NCBI GenBank assembly: GCA_963725645.1
Contig: CAVRZD010000006.1
Coordinates: 434,001-498,000, forward strand
Direction of reading: 5' to 3'
From: JALYZC01 sp963725645
GTDB taxonomy: Bacteria > Actinomycetota > Thermoleophilia > Solirubrobacterales > Solirubrobacteraceae
DNA: 64,000 nt
Part shown: positions 39,244 through 47,557 of the stretch, piece by piece
How the letters are laid out: each line of letters opens with the position of its first letter
How positions within the stretch are numbered: the first letter of the stretch is position 1
The notes under the pieces: generated by a model
The model's database searches: none
What the model saw: only the letters and a program-made list of their open reading frames with translations
What the model was told of the DNA's origin: nothing
Made by a program: the position numbers and the translations under genes

Positions 39244-39720
39244 TCAGATGTTGATGCCGACGGGTGCGAACTCCGCGCCGCTGAACAGCAGCAGCCAGGC
39301 GCCGAAGACCAGAGCGCCGAGCACCGAGGCGACAGCGAAAACCCGCCCGAGCGCGCCCTGTCGCTGGTCGACCCCGCCGGCGCGGCGGACGAGGATCCAC
39401 GCCACGTCCAGCTTGCGCGCGAGCACCAGGCCCAGCAGCAACGTGAACAACAGCCCCATGAACGCGACGATGATGCCCAGGAAGGTGCTCCCCGAGAGGT
39501 AGTCGGCCTGGGACCCGACCCACATCCAGGCGACCGGCAACGGACCCCAGAACAACATCACGATCACCGCCATGAACACGAGCATCGCGCCGGCGAGGAC
39601 CCGGTCGACGTGGCGCCGGCGCTCGTCCTTGAACTCAGGCAGGCGCCGGTACTTCACCGGCCGCGTACCGGGCCGGCGCCCGGTGAACAGCCCGCCGGTA
39701 TCGGTTGGGTCGGTCTTCAT
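39244..39720 (-). CDS. membrane protein of unknown function, three to four helices
   Basis: Unrecognised protein of 158 aa. The first 45 residues are basic and hydrophilic (TGRRPGTRPVKYRRLPEFKD), then hydrophobic segments AGAMLVFMAVIVMLFWGPLP, FLGIIVAFMGLLFTLLLGLV and FAVASVLGALVFGAWLLLFS. The start ATG 39720 begins 20 bp after the acyl-CoA ligase stop and has no strong Shine-Dalgarno. It sits between that ligase and the HisC-like aminotransferase on the same strand, so it may be an operon member. Because of the ligase frameshift the upstream frame runs into it, but it is a separate gene. Confidence 0.7.
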   Translation of the reverse strand: MKTDPTDTGGLFTGRRPGTRPVKYRRLPEFKDERRRHVDRVLAGAMLVFMAVIVMLFWGPLPVAWMWVGSQADYLSGSTFLGIIVAFMGLLFTLLLGLVLARKLDVAWILVRRAGGVDQRQGALGRVFAVASVLGALVFGAWLLLFSGAEFAPVGINI

Positions 39721-39740
39721 GATGAGACCGCGAGCGGGCG

Positions 39741-41547
39741 CTATGACGCGTAGAGCGAGTCGAACACGTCGGCGTACTTCTCGTTGACGACGTTGCGCTT
39801 GACCTTCAGCGTCGGCGTCAACTCTCCCGTCTCCTGCGAGAGGTCGTGATCGAGGATCGCGAACTTCTTGACCTGCTCGACCTGGGCGTAGCGCTCGTTG
39901 ACCTTGTCGAGCACGCCCTGGATCAGCTCGTGCACCTTCGGGTCCCGCGACAGGGCGGCGACGTCGTCGCTCAGCCCCTGCTCCTTCGCCCACGGCATGA
40001 TCTCCTCGGAGTCGAGCGTGACCAGCGCGACCGGGAACGGTCGGCGGTCGCCGTACATCACGGCCTGCGAGATCCAGCGCGACTGCTTGAGGTCGTTCTC
40101 GATGTTGGCCGGGGTCAGGTTCTTGCCGCCGGCGGTGATGATGATGTCCTTCTTGCGGCCCGTGATCGACACGTAGCCGTCCTCGTCGACGGAGCCGAGG
40201 TCGCCGGTGTGCAGCCACCCGTCCACGATCGCCCCGAAGCGAGGCGTCGTCGTTGCGGTAGTAGCCCTTGAAGATGTTCGCGCCCTTCAGCAGCAGCTCG
40301 CCGTCCTCGGCGATCTTCGCCTCGACACCGGGTAGCGGCCTCCCGACCGTGCCGAACTTGTGCTCCTCGATGGTCGAGTAGGTGGCGACCGTCGCCGTCT
40401 CGGTCATCCCGTAGCCCTCGAGGACGGGCACGCCGCCGGCGTAGAAGAACTCGAGGATCTCCTTCGCGATCGGCGCGGCGCCCGTGACGGCCTGGCGCAG
40501 CCGGCCGCCGAACATGGCGCGCACGCTCGCGAACACCTGCTCGTCGGCCTGGTCGAAGGGCTCCTGGAGCTCCGGCGGAACGGGCTCGCCGCGGGCCTGC
40601 AGGTCGCGGACCTTGACGCCGAGCGCGACCATCGCGTCGAACTGCTCCTCGGGGATCTTCTCCTTGATGCTGGTTGAGGCGAGCGTGTAGATCTTCTCGA
40701 AGATGCGGGGGACCGACGGGAAGTAGGTCGGCGTGGTCTCCGCCAGCTCAGGCACGATCTGCTTGGGGTCGCCGCCGAAGTACGCGATCGTGCCGCCGAC
40801 GTCGAACGTCAGCAGCTGGATCAGCAGCGCGAACGCGTGGGCGAGGGGGAGGAACAGGTAGACGGACTCGTCGCCGCGCACCACGTCGATCGTCTCGCAC
40901 ATGTTCAACACGTCACGGTAGTTGCCGTGCGAGAGCACGCAGCCCTTGGGCGGCCCGGTCGTGCCGGAGGTGTAGATGAAGGTGAAGGCGTCTTCCGTCG
41001 TCACCGCGGCGGCGCGCTCCTCGAGCTCCGACTCATCGATGCCGCGGCCACGCTCGCGCACCTCGTCGAGCGACACGGCGTCGGCGACGTCGCCGGCGGG
41101 GTCGATCACGACGATGGTGTGGAGGTCCGGCAGTCGCTCGCGGACGGCCACGATCTTGGCGACCTGCGCGGCGTCCTCGCAGACGATCGCGCGGGCACCG
41201 GAGTTGCCCGCCACCCACTCGCACTCCTCCGGGGAGTTCGTCGGGTAGATCGGGACGACGGTCGCGCCCGTCGCGGAGATCGCGAAGTCGCAGTAGGTCC
41301 ACTCGGGGCGCGTGTTGGCGAGAATGCAGACGCGTTCGGCCGGCTCGACGCCGAGCGCAAGCAGCCCGCGGCCGATCTCCGACACGATCTCGCCGACCTC
41401 GGCGTAGCTGACGTCGTGCCACTCCCCGTCGCGCTTCTGTCGCAGCGCCGGGCGATCGCCGTACTGCTTGGCGGCCCGCGTGAGCAGGTCGGCGATCGTC
41501 TTCGAGCCCGTCGTCGCCCGCCCGGTGGCTGCGGTCGTAGCCTCCAT
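39741..41547 (-). pseudogene. long-chain acyl-CoA synthetase with one frameshift
   Basis: AMP-forming acyl-CoA ligase of the FadD15/long-chain type, about 600 aa if restored. The ATP-binding signature is FTFIYTSGTTGPPKGCVLSH; VLEGYGMTETATVATYST, and near the end WLHTGDLGSVDEDGYVSITG and GRKKDIIITAGGKNL are conserved. The reading frame changes after YYRNDDASLR: removing one base from the four-C run at 40232-40235 joins the frames as SLRAIVDGWLHTGDLG. So this is either a real +1 mutation or a homopolymer sequencing error. ATG 41547 has GGAGGGAGA before it. If intact it would activate fatty acids to CoA thioesters. Confidence 0.9.
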
Positions 41548-41608
41548 CACTCTCCCTCCGGTGTCGAGTGGGAGAGAGTCTAGACGGCGAGCCTAAGCGC
41601 GGCTCAGG

Positions 41609-41794
41609 TCAGGCCGAGGCGGCCTGCTGCTGCGGTGCGGCCGCGTATTCGCGGAGGCTGATGAGGAAGAGAGTCTTGTCGATCCGGCCTTCGAAGATCG
41701 GGACGCCCATCTCCATGCACTTGGTGATGACCTCGCGACCGTTTGTCATGCCGGCCTCGCGCGCGAGTTCGGTGGGCGTCAGGTGGATAGACAT
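41609..41794 (-). CDS. small helix-turn-helix protein (61 aa)
   Basis: Protein of 61 aa with a likely helix-turn-helix: LTPTELAREAGMTNGREVIT followed by KCMEMGVPIFEGRIDKTLFL, a wing-like hairpin as in MerR/excisionase-type minimal domains. The C-terminus is Ala/Gln (APQQQAASA). I do not recognise a named family with certainty. ATG 41794 has GAGAGGGG about nine bases upstream. A perfect palindrome (AGGTATATACCT) lies 41 bp upstream of the start and could be its operator. It lies between the acyl-CoA ligase and NIF3 genes, all on the minus strand. Confidence 0.65.
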   Translation of the reverse strand: MSIHLTPTELAREAGMTNGREVITKCMEMGVPIFEGRIDKTLFLISLREYAAAPQQQAASA

Positions 41795-41834
41795 CGGATG
41801 GGACCCCTCTCGTCGATCTGCCTGGTGGACCCGG

Positions 41835-41846
41835 AGGTATATACCT
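41835..41846. promoter_or_regulatory. palindrome AGGTATATACCT upstream of the small HTH gene
   Basis: A perfect 12-bp AT-centred palindrome in GC-rich DNA, 41 bp before the ATG of the minus-strand HTH gene. It contains a TATAC -10-like string on that strand, so it may be a promoter plus operator. Confidence 0.4.
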
Positions 41847-41923
41847 TCGTGCGGATACGCTCAACGTGAGCCGACGAAATGCCCGCAAAGAGCGGCCCGA
41901 CTCCCCCGGTTGCCCCGATTTCC

Positions 41924-42685
41924 CTAGACCGGGTTCGGCACGTCGATGAATTCGTGTGCGATGCCGAAGCGCTCGGCCAGCAGCTCGCCGAGGCAGCGCA
42001 CGCCGAAGGTCTCGGTTGCGTAGTGCCCGGCCGCGATGAAGTGGACGCCGGCCTCGCGCGCCGTGGTCATCGCCGGCTCCGACGGCTCGCCGGTGAGGAA
42101 GCCGTCGAGGCCGGCCGCGATCGCCGCCTCGAGGTCGCCGGCGGCGCCGCCCGACACGATCCCCAGCGACCGCACGCGCGCGGGACCGTCGTCGAAGACG
42201 AGCGGGTCGCGGCCCGTCAGCTCGCCGATGCGGGCGACCAGCTCGCCGGCCTCGATGCCGTCCCCGGCGAAGCGGGCGGCGACGCCGACGGCGCGCCCAC
42301 CGTGCTCGCCGAACGGCTCGCGCGCTGTGGCGCCGAGCCCGTCGGCCAGCAGCGCGTTGTTGCCGACCTCCGGATGGGCGTCCAGCGGCAGGTGGTAGGC
42401 GACGAGGTTGACGTCCGCAGCCAGCAGGGTGCGCAGCCGCGAGGCGCCCGCGGGCGAGAGCGCGCGCGGCGCCTTGTCCCAGAAGACCCCGTGGTGGACC
42501 AGCACCAGTCCCGCCTCGGCGGCGACGGCCCGCTCGAAGAGCTCGAGCGACGCGGAGACGCCGGTCGCGACGCGCTCGACCTCCGCGCGCCCCGGGACCT
42601 GAAGCCCGTTCGGGCAGTAGTCCGCGAAGGCGCCGGGGTCCAGCAGCTCGTCGAGGAAGGCGACGATCTCGTGCGTGGGGGCCAT
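41924..42685 (-). CDS. NIF3-like dinuclear metal-binding protein
   Basis: NIF3/YbgI family (often annotated GTP cyclohydrolase I type 2 homolog), 253 aa. Metal ligands visible: two His of VLVHHGVFWDK, Asp in YHLPLDAHPEVGNN, and the C-terminal HYATE motif (AAGHYATETFGVRCL). The biological role is unsettled in the family. In actinobacteria the gene is common near a zinc-ribbon gene, but none is here. ATG 42685. It is divergent from the sigma-factor gene. Confidence 0.92.
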   Translation of the reverse strand: MAPTHEIVAFLDELLDPGAFADYCPNGLQVPGRAEVERVATGVSASLELFERAVAAEAGLVLVHHGVFWDKAPRALSPAGASRLRTLLAADVNLVAYHLPLDAHPEVGNNALLADGLGATAREPFGEHGGRAVGVAARFAGDGIEAGELVARIGELTGRDPLVFDDGPARVRSLGIVSGGAAGDLEAAIAAGLDGFLTGEPSEPAMTTAREAGVHFIAAGHYATETFGVRCLGELLAERFGIAHEFIDVPNPV

Positions 42686-42708
42686 GGTTCGATCCGTAAA
42701 GAAGTTTC

Positions 42709-42737
42709 TTGGCGGTTCTTCAAATAAACGCTACAGT
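42709..42737 (+). promoter_or_regulatory. candidate promoter of the sigma-factor gene (TTGGCG-N17-TACAGT)
   Basis: TTGGCG at 42709 and TACAGT at 42732 are separated by 17 bp. The -10 shows the ACGCTACAGT form, akin to the GCTAnnnT boxes elsewhere. It lies about 50 bp before the ATG and about 25 bp from the divergent NIF3 start. Confidence 0.45.
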
Positions 42738-42785
42738 TCCCGCTTCTTGGCGGGGCATCGGGAACCCTGCCGACAAGGAAGTCAC

Positions 42786-44297
42786 ATGGGGGTAGTGATG
42801 AGCAGGGGAACGAGTGCGATCGCAATTGCGGCCAGGCCGGCGCGGGAGTGTCCGGACGGTCAGCTCGTGGCGGCCACGCGCCACGGGGATGACGCCGCCT
42901 TCGAGCAGCTCTACGAGCGCTACCGCGGCCCGATCTCGGGCTACGTGCAGCGGATGTGCAAGGACCACGCGCGCGCGGAGGACATCACGCAGGAGGTCTT
43001 CATGTCGGCGCTGCGGCGGATGCGCGACACCGATCGCCCGATCGCCTTCAAGCCGTGGCTGTACGAGATCGCCCGCAACGCCTGCATCGACCAGTTCCGC
43101 CGCTCTCAGCGCGGCGAGGAGGTCTCCTACGACGCGGCCGAGAGCCTGCCCGGCGCCGACAACGTCCGGCTCGTGACCCGCGACGCCTCGCCCGACGACG
43201 CCTTCGAAACCAAGCAGCGGCTCGACCACCTGTGTGGCGCCTTCGGCGGCCTCAGCGAGACCCATCACCGGATCCTCGTGCTGCGCGAGCTCGAGGGCCT
43301 CTCCTACCGCGAGATCGGCGAGCAACTCGGCATGAGCCGCCCCGCGGTCGAGAGCACGCTGTTCCGCGCGCGCCGCCGCCTGACCGAGGAGTACGACGAG
43401 CTCATCACCGGCCGCCGCTGCACGCGCGTCCAGTCGATCATCGCCGGCGCCGCCGAGGGGATGCTCGGCGTCCGCGACCGGCGCCGCCTGGCGCGTCACC
43501 TCTCCTATTGCCAGCCGTGTCGCCGCCACGCACGCCTGCTCGGCATCGACGCGCCGTCGCGCTTGGCGAAGCCGTCCAAGCTCGGCGCCGTCGTGCCGCT
43601 GCCGTTCCTGCGGCGCCGTGGTCTTGGGGGCGGGAACTCCGCCGCTCCGGCGGGTGGCCAGGCCTCCGGCGCGCTGGCGCAGTGGACGGCGAGCGCCGGC
43701 GTGGTCGCCGAGCCGCTGACCAACTGGGCCAAGACCGCGGTGACCGTCGCCGCGGTCGCCATCGCCGGGGTCGGCGCCGGGCTCACCGCGCACAACGGCG
43801 CGCTCTCGCGCCTGCTCTCCGGCGGCGAGTCCGCTCGTCACGTGCCCGCGCGGCATGCGCCGGCGGCGGGCGGCGCGACCGCCCAGTCCGTCGTTCCGAG
43901 CGCCGACCACGGCCCGGGCGCCTCGAGCAGCGGCCCCTCGAGCCACGGGCCCAGCGCGGCTGGCGCCCACGGCGGCGACACCGCGGGCGGTACCCACGCC
44001 TCGGACGGCGTGAGCACGCCGCACGTCGACCTCCCCGCGGGCGCGACCGGCGCGGGATCAGGCGCTCCGTCGGTGCCCGACGTGCACGCACCGGGCGTTC
44101 CGTCGGCCAGCGCGCCGAGCGCCCCCGACACCGGGGGCAGCGTCTCGCCGCCGCACGTGGACCCCCCGTCCGCGCCGTCGGCGCCGAACGCCCCGAGGGT
44201 CCCCGACGCGCCGGACCTGCCGTCGCCGCCGGACGTGCCGTCGACGCCGTCCGCGCCGTCGGTTCCGAAGGTCAGCGCGGACCACCTGCTGCCCTGA
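42786..44297 (+). CDS. ECF-type sigma factor fused to anti-sigma-like zinc finger, membrane helix and Pro/Ser-rich tail
   Basis: Sigma-70-family (ECF) factor of 503 aa, far longer than the usual 180-200. Order: region 2 at about residues 33-105 (AFEQLYERYRGPISGYVQRM, ARAEDITQEVFMSALRRMRD), region 4 at 156-202 (ILVLRELEGLSYREIGEQLG), then a zinc-finger anti-sigma-like motif H238-x3-C242-x2-C245 (RHLSYCQPCRRHAR), a membrane helix at about 316-334, and an Ala/Pro/Ser/Gly-rich extracytoplasmic tail to residue 503. ATG 42786 has AAGGAAG five bases upstream. It could be a self-inhibited, membrane-tethered sigma factor released by proteolysis (inference). tRNA-Pro follows 43 bp later. Confidence 0.9.
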   Translation: MGVVMSRGTSAIAIAARPARECPDGQLVAATRHGDDAAFEQLYERYRGPISGYVQRMCKDHARAEDITQEVFMSALRRMRDTDRPIAFKPWLYEIARNACIDQFRRSQRGEEVSYDAAESLPGADNVRLVTRDASPDDAFETKQRLDHLCGAFGGLSETHHRILVLRELEGLSYREIGEQLGMSRPAVESTLFRARRRLTEEYDELITGRRCTRVQSIIAGAAEGMLGVRDRRRLARHLSYCQPCRRHARLLGIDAPSRLAKPSKLGAVVPLPFLRRRGLGGGNSAAPAGGQASGALAQWTASAGVVAEPLTNWAKTAVTVAAVAIAGVGAGLTAHNGALSRLLSGGESARHVPARHAPAAGGATAQSVVPSADHGPGASSSGPSSHGPSAAGAHGGDTAGGTHASDGVSTPHVDLPAGATGAGSGAPSVPDVHAPGVPSASAPSAPDTGGSVSPPHVDPPSAPSAPNAPRVPDAPDLPSPPDVPSTPSAPSVPKVSADHLLP

Positions 44298-44340
44298 CCA
44301 CCACGGGTTGCCGCGCGGCCTGTGGGATACTGGCGTCCCT

Positions 44341-44414
44341 CGGGGCGTGGCGCAGCCTGGTAGCGCGCACCGTTCGGGTCGGTGAGGTCCCCGGTTCAAA
44401 TCCGGGCGCCCCGA
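44341..44414 (+). tRNA. tRNA-Pro (anticodon CGG)
   Basis: Cloverleaf is complete: acceptor stem CGGGGCG/CGCCCCG, D-arm with GGCGCAGCCTGGTAGCGC, anticodon stem CACCG/CGGTG with loop TTCGGGT (anticodon CGG, codon CCG), T-arm CCCGG-TTCAAAT-CCGGG, discriminator A. No CCA is encoded. A hairpin follows at 44421. The last part of the gene is repeated downstream and forms putative attachment sites. Confidence 0.95.
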
Positions 44415-44418
44415 TTGG
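44390..44418 (+). repeat. direct repeat / putative attL in the 3' end of tRNA-Pro
   Basis: 29 bp (from CCCGGTTCAAATCCGGG through GATTGG) identical to 54508-54536. It covers the T-arm, 3' acceptor strand and a few downstream bases, as is usual for tRNA-targeted integrases. Confidence 0.75.
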
Positions 44419-44420
44419 GT

Positions 44421-44446
44421 GCGGGCTCCGTGGAAACGGGGCTCGC
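44421..44446 (+). terminator. hairpin downstream of tRNA-Pro
   Basis: GCGGGCTCCGT pairs with ACGGGGCTCGC (11 bp, two G-T) around GGAA, starting 7 bp after the tRNA. A similar hairpin follows the tRNA-like remnant at 54540-54564. Confidence 0.5.
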
Positions 44447-44465
44447 TCCATCTGAAGAGATCGGT

Positions 44466-44520
44466 GGTACCGCTCCGTGGTACCGGTGTCGCCTGGACCC
44501 CGGTTCGATTCCAGGTTTCC
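44466..44520 (+). repeat. degenerate GGTACC-hairpin copy after tRNA-Pro
   Basis: GGTACC occurs at 44466 and 44479 with a 7-bp spacer. It is followed by a T-arm-like string (CCGGTTCGATTCCAGG) at about 44500-44516. It has the same order as the fuller repeats at 48731 and 54399 (hairpin, then tRNA-like T-arm), but lacks the GGGGACGGC units. Confidence 0.4.
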
Positions 44521-44635
44521 AGCTGAGCAAGAGTCCCGTGGCCCCGGACCGGGCGCCTAAGGTTCAGGCAAGAGCGCGCCGAGTCCTGCCAATTTCGCGG
44601 CGCCAGAGCAGCGGGACGGACTCATCTGCGCCTCA

Positions 44636-45496
44636 TCAGGCCTCACGAAGCAGGTCCGCTTCGCGCAGCAGTCCGACCATCCACCAGACCTGCTCGACGT
44701 CGACCTCGTGGGCGAGGGGGACGCCGGCTTCGACGTTGCGTCCGAGCCCGGCGTCGGTCATGTTGCCGGAGCCGAGGTAGCCGGTCGCGCCGCAGACGAG
44801 CTTGGCGTGGAAGATGCAGCGGGGGTTGGTCTCCGGGGGTGTGAAGCGCAGGGCGGTGACGGCGGCGCCGTCCCCACGCAGGGCCTCGGCGAAGCGCAGC
44901 ATCGCGGCGAGGTGGTCGTAGTTTTCGTCCTCGGCCTTGGCGCGGGCGCCGGCGATGGTGATGGGGATGCCGGCGGCGACGCAGCGATCCAGGGACGGGC
45001 GCAACTGGGCGGTGCCGATATCGGACCAGTAGGGCGAGGCCAGCAGCACCCTCTCGGTGGCGGAGCGCAGGGCGTCGCCGACGCGGACGGCCAGGGAGCG
45101 CTGCAGGTGCGCGGCCTGCACCGGGAGCTTCGCCTCCGGCGGGAAGGTGAAGACGACCTGGGCGGTGGGCGCGGGCCGGCGCACGAACTCGGCGCGGCGG
45201 AAGTGCGGCAGCAGTTCCACCGTCTCCTGGAATTGGCGCAGGCGCAGGGGGTCGATGGTCGCGTCATCGCGCAGGACCTCGGCTTCGGCGAGCGCGGTCA
45301 GGAGGATGCCGCCGCTTGGGTCGTCGAAGTAGTCGGGGACGATGCGCGAGGCGTCGGCGGCGGGGTCGACGGCGCGGCTCCAGGTCAGCAGGCTGAGCTC
45401 GCGCCCGCCGAAGATGTCCAGGGCGGTGTAGGCGGAGCGCACGAGGCGTCCGGCGACGTCGTCGGGGATGGCGGTGGTGTTCGCGGCCGCGCTCAT
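44636..45496 (-). CDS. drmC: DrmC-like phospholipase-D-fold protein (DISARM remnant)
   Basis: PLD-fold protein of 286 aa resembling DrmC of the DISARM phage-defence system. N-terminal part is helical; LLASPYWSDIGTAQLR begins the PLD domain near residue 151. The single HKD-type motif reads H230-A-K232 then Ala at position 237 where the Asp normally stands (HAKLVCGATGYLGSGNMTDA), while the GSGN is kept. Loss of Asp suggests a damaged or repurposed active site. The ATG overlaps the stop of the DrmB-like gene (ATGA), preserving drmB-drmC order. It ends 222 bp from tRNA-Pro. DrmA and the methylase are absent. Confidence 0.72.
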   Translation of the reverse strand: MSAAANTTAIPDDVAGRLVRSAYTALDIFGGRELSLLTWSRAVDPAADASRIVPDYFDDPSGGILLTALAEAEVLRDDATIDPLRLRQFQETVELLPHFRRAEFVRRPAPTAQVVFTFPPEAKLPVQAAHLQRSLAVRVGDALRSATERVLLASPYWSDIGTAQLRPSLDRCVAAGIPITIAGARAKAEDENYDHLAAMLRFAEALRGDGAAVTALRFTPPETNPRCIFHAKLVCGATGYLGSGNMTDAGLGRNVEAGVPLAHEVDVEQVWWMVGLLREADLLREA

Positions 45497-46552
45497 TGCC
45501 AGTAGCCGCGGGCGACCTCGCGCCCGTCGGCGGCGCGGGCGGGCGAGCCGATGAGCAGGGCGCGGTCAAGCGAGCCGTTGAAGGCGTCGCAGCCGAAGGG
45601 GAGGTGCAGGCAGCCCATGCACGCCCCCTGGTCGCGGGCGCAGTAGGGGTCCCAGTCGCAGGAGCGCACCCCGTCCAGGGTGGCGTCCAGCCATTCTGAG
45701 AGGCGGTGCTCGGCGAGGGAGACGAGCGCACCGAGGGTGAACTCTTGGTGGGTGGCGGCGAAGATGCCGATGGTGAGCAGGTCGGGGATGAGGTACTCCG
45801 CCAGCGTGTTCTCGGCAAAGCCGGAGCGCTCGCCGACGTTGCGGATGAGCGCGTGGGCGATGGTGTGCTGGAGCTCGTACACCCACTCAGCGACGGCGGG
45901 GATGGTGTGGGCGGCGGTCATGACCGCGGCCTTGGCGTGGATGCGGGCCTGCTCGGGTTCCTCGGGGAGTTCGGGCATGTCCAGCAATTCGTTGCTGTCC
46001 AGCCAGCGCAGGACGCGGATGGCGTCGAGTTCGAAGAAGACGGCCTCGGTGTCGGACTCGGCGATGTAGACAGGGGTCTTGTCGCGCGCGCGCCCGAACT
46101 TGATGTTGGGGAAGGCCCGCAGTATCGCGCCCTCGGGGGTGCGGGCCAGGCGCGTGTAGCCGTAGGCGACGAGCGCCACCGGGAAGTTCTCGACGACCAG
46201 GAAGTCGGAGAACCCGCACTCGGCGACCTTCTTCTCGGCGGCCTGCAACACCCTCGCGGCGCCGTGCTGGGCGCCGGCCTCGGCCGCGGCCCTGAAGTCG
46301 GCCAGGCGATGGGTGCGCAGGGTGTTGGAGTCGAAGATGAGCGTGCGCTCCCGCGCGCGCTGGCGGTTGCCGACCTCGGCGACGATGTCCTCGGGCACGA
46401 GCCTGGTCACCTCCGCGAGCGCGCCCGTGGTCTCGGGGATGAAGCGCGCGCGGGTCTTGTCGAAGACCTCCTGGGTGATTTCGCCGGCTTCGAGCTTGGC
46501 GCGCAGGTCCGGCTCCATCGCCCGCCAGACCTCGGCCATCTCCGCATCGGGT
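45493..46552 (-). pseudogene. drmB: C-terminal part of DrmB-like (DUF1998) protein
   Basis: About 350 aa matching the C-terminal half of DrmB (DUF1998): ENFPVALVAYGYTRLARTPE, KTPVYIAESDTEAVFFELDA and VRVLRWL, then LQHTIAHALIRNVGERSGFA, and the Cys cluster with CDWDPYC, CMGC and FGCDAFN, which probably binds zinc. Full DrmB is about 600 aa; the N-terminal half is missing. The frame continues upstream to 46734 but that part is not DrmB-like and overlaps an HTH fragment in another frame. Together with DrmC it is a partial DISARM module. DrmA helicase is absent, so the system should be inactive for classical DISARM. Confidence 0.68.
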
Positions 46553-46697
46553 TGACCAGAGCATCGGAGAACCAGAGATACAGCGTGCGTCGCCGGATCC
46601 CCAGCCGCTCGCAGATCGCCTCGGTCGCCAGCCCCTCGATGCGCATCCGGATCGCTGCGTGGTGGCGCGGCGAAAGCTCCTGCAACGGCTTGGCCAT
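46552..46697 (-). pseudogene. N-terminal helix-turn-helix fragment joined out of frame to DrmB-like gene
   Basis: From ATG 46697 the frame reads MAKPLQELSPRHHAAIRMRI, then EGLATEAICERLGIRRRTLY and LWFSDALVN, a homeodomain-like helix-turn-helix as found in terminase small subunits and transposon proteins. After about 50 residues the frame loses protein-like composition because the downstream DNA codes for the DrmB-like frame. It looks like the 5' end of a mobile-element gene cut or frameshifted at the junction. An inverted repeat ATTGC-ATC-GCAAT lies just upstream (46705-46717). Confidence 0.5.
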
Positions 46698-46704
46698 ACC
46701 GGAA

Positions 46705-46717
46705 ATTGCATCGCAAT
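46705..46717. promoter_or_regulatory. inverted repeat ATTGC-ATC-GCAAT before the HTH fragment
   Basis: A perfect 5-bp inverted repeat with 3-bp centre, AT-rich for this genome, 8 bp upstream of the ATG of the HTH fragment. Could be an operator for the former gene. Confidence 0.3.
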
Positions 46718-46905
46718 GACGTCGGTGCACACAAGGTGTAGGTCGTCGCGCAGCGGGCTCCCCTTCAGCGCATCCGCGACACGCGCCGCCCGGCTTCCGA
46801 CCGCCGTTCCGGTTCTTGATCACCTGCTTGCGGCGCGCGTCCGGTCGCGCCGCGCCAAGCGTCCCGCGGTGTGTGACACAGTCCTCCGGCTGGTACAGGC
46901 GTTAC

Positions 46906-47511
46906 CTAGCTCGTGCGGCGTCGCAGTTCCTTGGCGATCTCGGCCGCGCGATCGTCGGCATCGAACTCGGCTTCGAGCGCTCGTACAACGTCGCAGCCAT
47001 GTGACGCCACCGCTTCGACGTAGTCCTCGATCCCCATCTCGGTGTCGATCAGGATGATGTCGGCGGGGTCCGCAGCGAGGACTCGCTTGAGCTCGACGAT
47101 CTCGCGAGCGGCACCCTCGAGATTCATGGGCACGCTCACGACCGGTGGCGCGGCTAGCGCGACCAGCTGGGCTGCGATGTCGCACGCGTGCTCGCTGTCG
47201 AACAACACGAGCTTCTGCTTGGTGTCCAGCAGGATCTCCACCGTGTCGTAGAGCGCCGGATTCCCTTCCGCGTAATCCCGCCCCGCTGTGGGGTGGAGCG
47301 CGCCCAGCGCCCACCATGTCTCGTCGTCGTTCCGGGGGTTGCCCAGCCCGAGGTGGGACACCAGCCGTTGGGCTTCGGTGTCGCCGAGCGGCCGTAGGCG
47401 TCGCTCGAGCTGGCTGTACTGGGCCTGATGCCGGAAGCCAAGCGACGCGGCCAGCTCCTGCTGCCCGATCCTTCGCCGACGTCGGAGGGGCCGCAGGAGG
47501 CGTTGATCCAC
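46906..47511 (-). CDS. XRE-type helix-turn-helix protein with unknown C-terminal domain
   Basis: Regulator-like protein of about 201 aa. Helix-turn-helix is at the N-terminus: LLRPLRRRRRIGQQELAASL, GFRHQAQYSQLERRLRPLGD, consistent with Cro/XRE binding domains. The C-terminal half (YDTVEILLDTKQKLVLFDSE, DIILIDTEMGIEDYVEAVAS) is not recognised; alternating strands and helices suggest a compact alpha/beta domain. GTG 47511 is chosen because the frame beyond it (to a TTG at 47652) runs through the AT-rich promoter region of the divergent operon. It probably controls that operon or itself. Confidence 0.6.
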   Translation of the reverse strand: MDQRLLRPLRRRRRIGQQELAASLGFRHQAQYSQLERRLRPLGDTEAQRLVSHLGLGNPRNDDETWWALGALHPTAGRDYAEGNPALYDTVEILLDTKQKLVLFDSEHACDIAAQLVALAAPPVVSVPMNLEGAAREIVELKRVLAADPADIILIDTEMGIEDYVEAVASHGCDVVRALEAEFDADDRAAEIAKELRRRTS

Positions 47512-47557
47512 ACCGTCAGAATAGCCGAACCGCTCCTGGAAAAAGCCGCAGCGATCC

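Noticed and set aside
39244..41550. 768-aa continuous frame joining acyl-CoA ligase and membrane protein
   Set aside because: The middle is an out-of-frame reading of the ligase C-terminus. The true domains lie in another frame, so this is a frameshift product and not a fusion.
44460..44520. Second tRNA directly after tRNA-Pro (GGTTCGATTCC string)
   Set aside because: No acceptor, D- or anticodon stem can be drawn. The stretch fits better as a degenerate copy of the GGTACC-hairpin repeat block.
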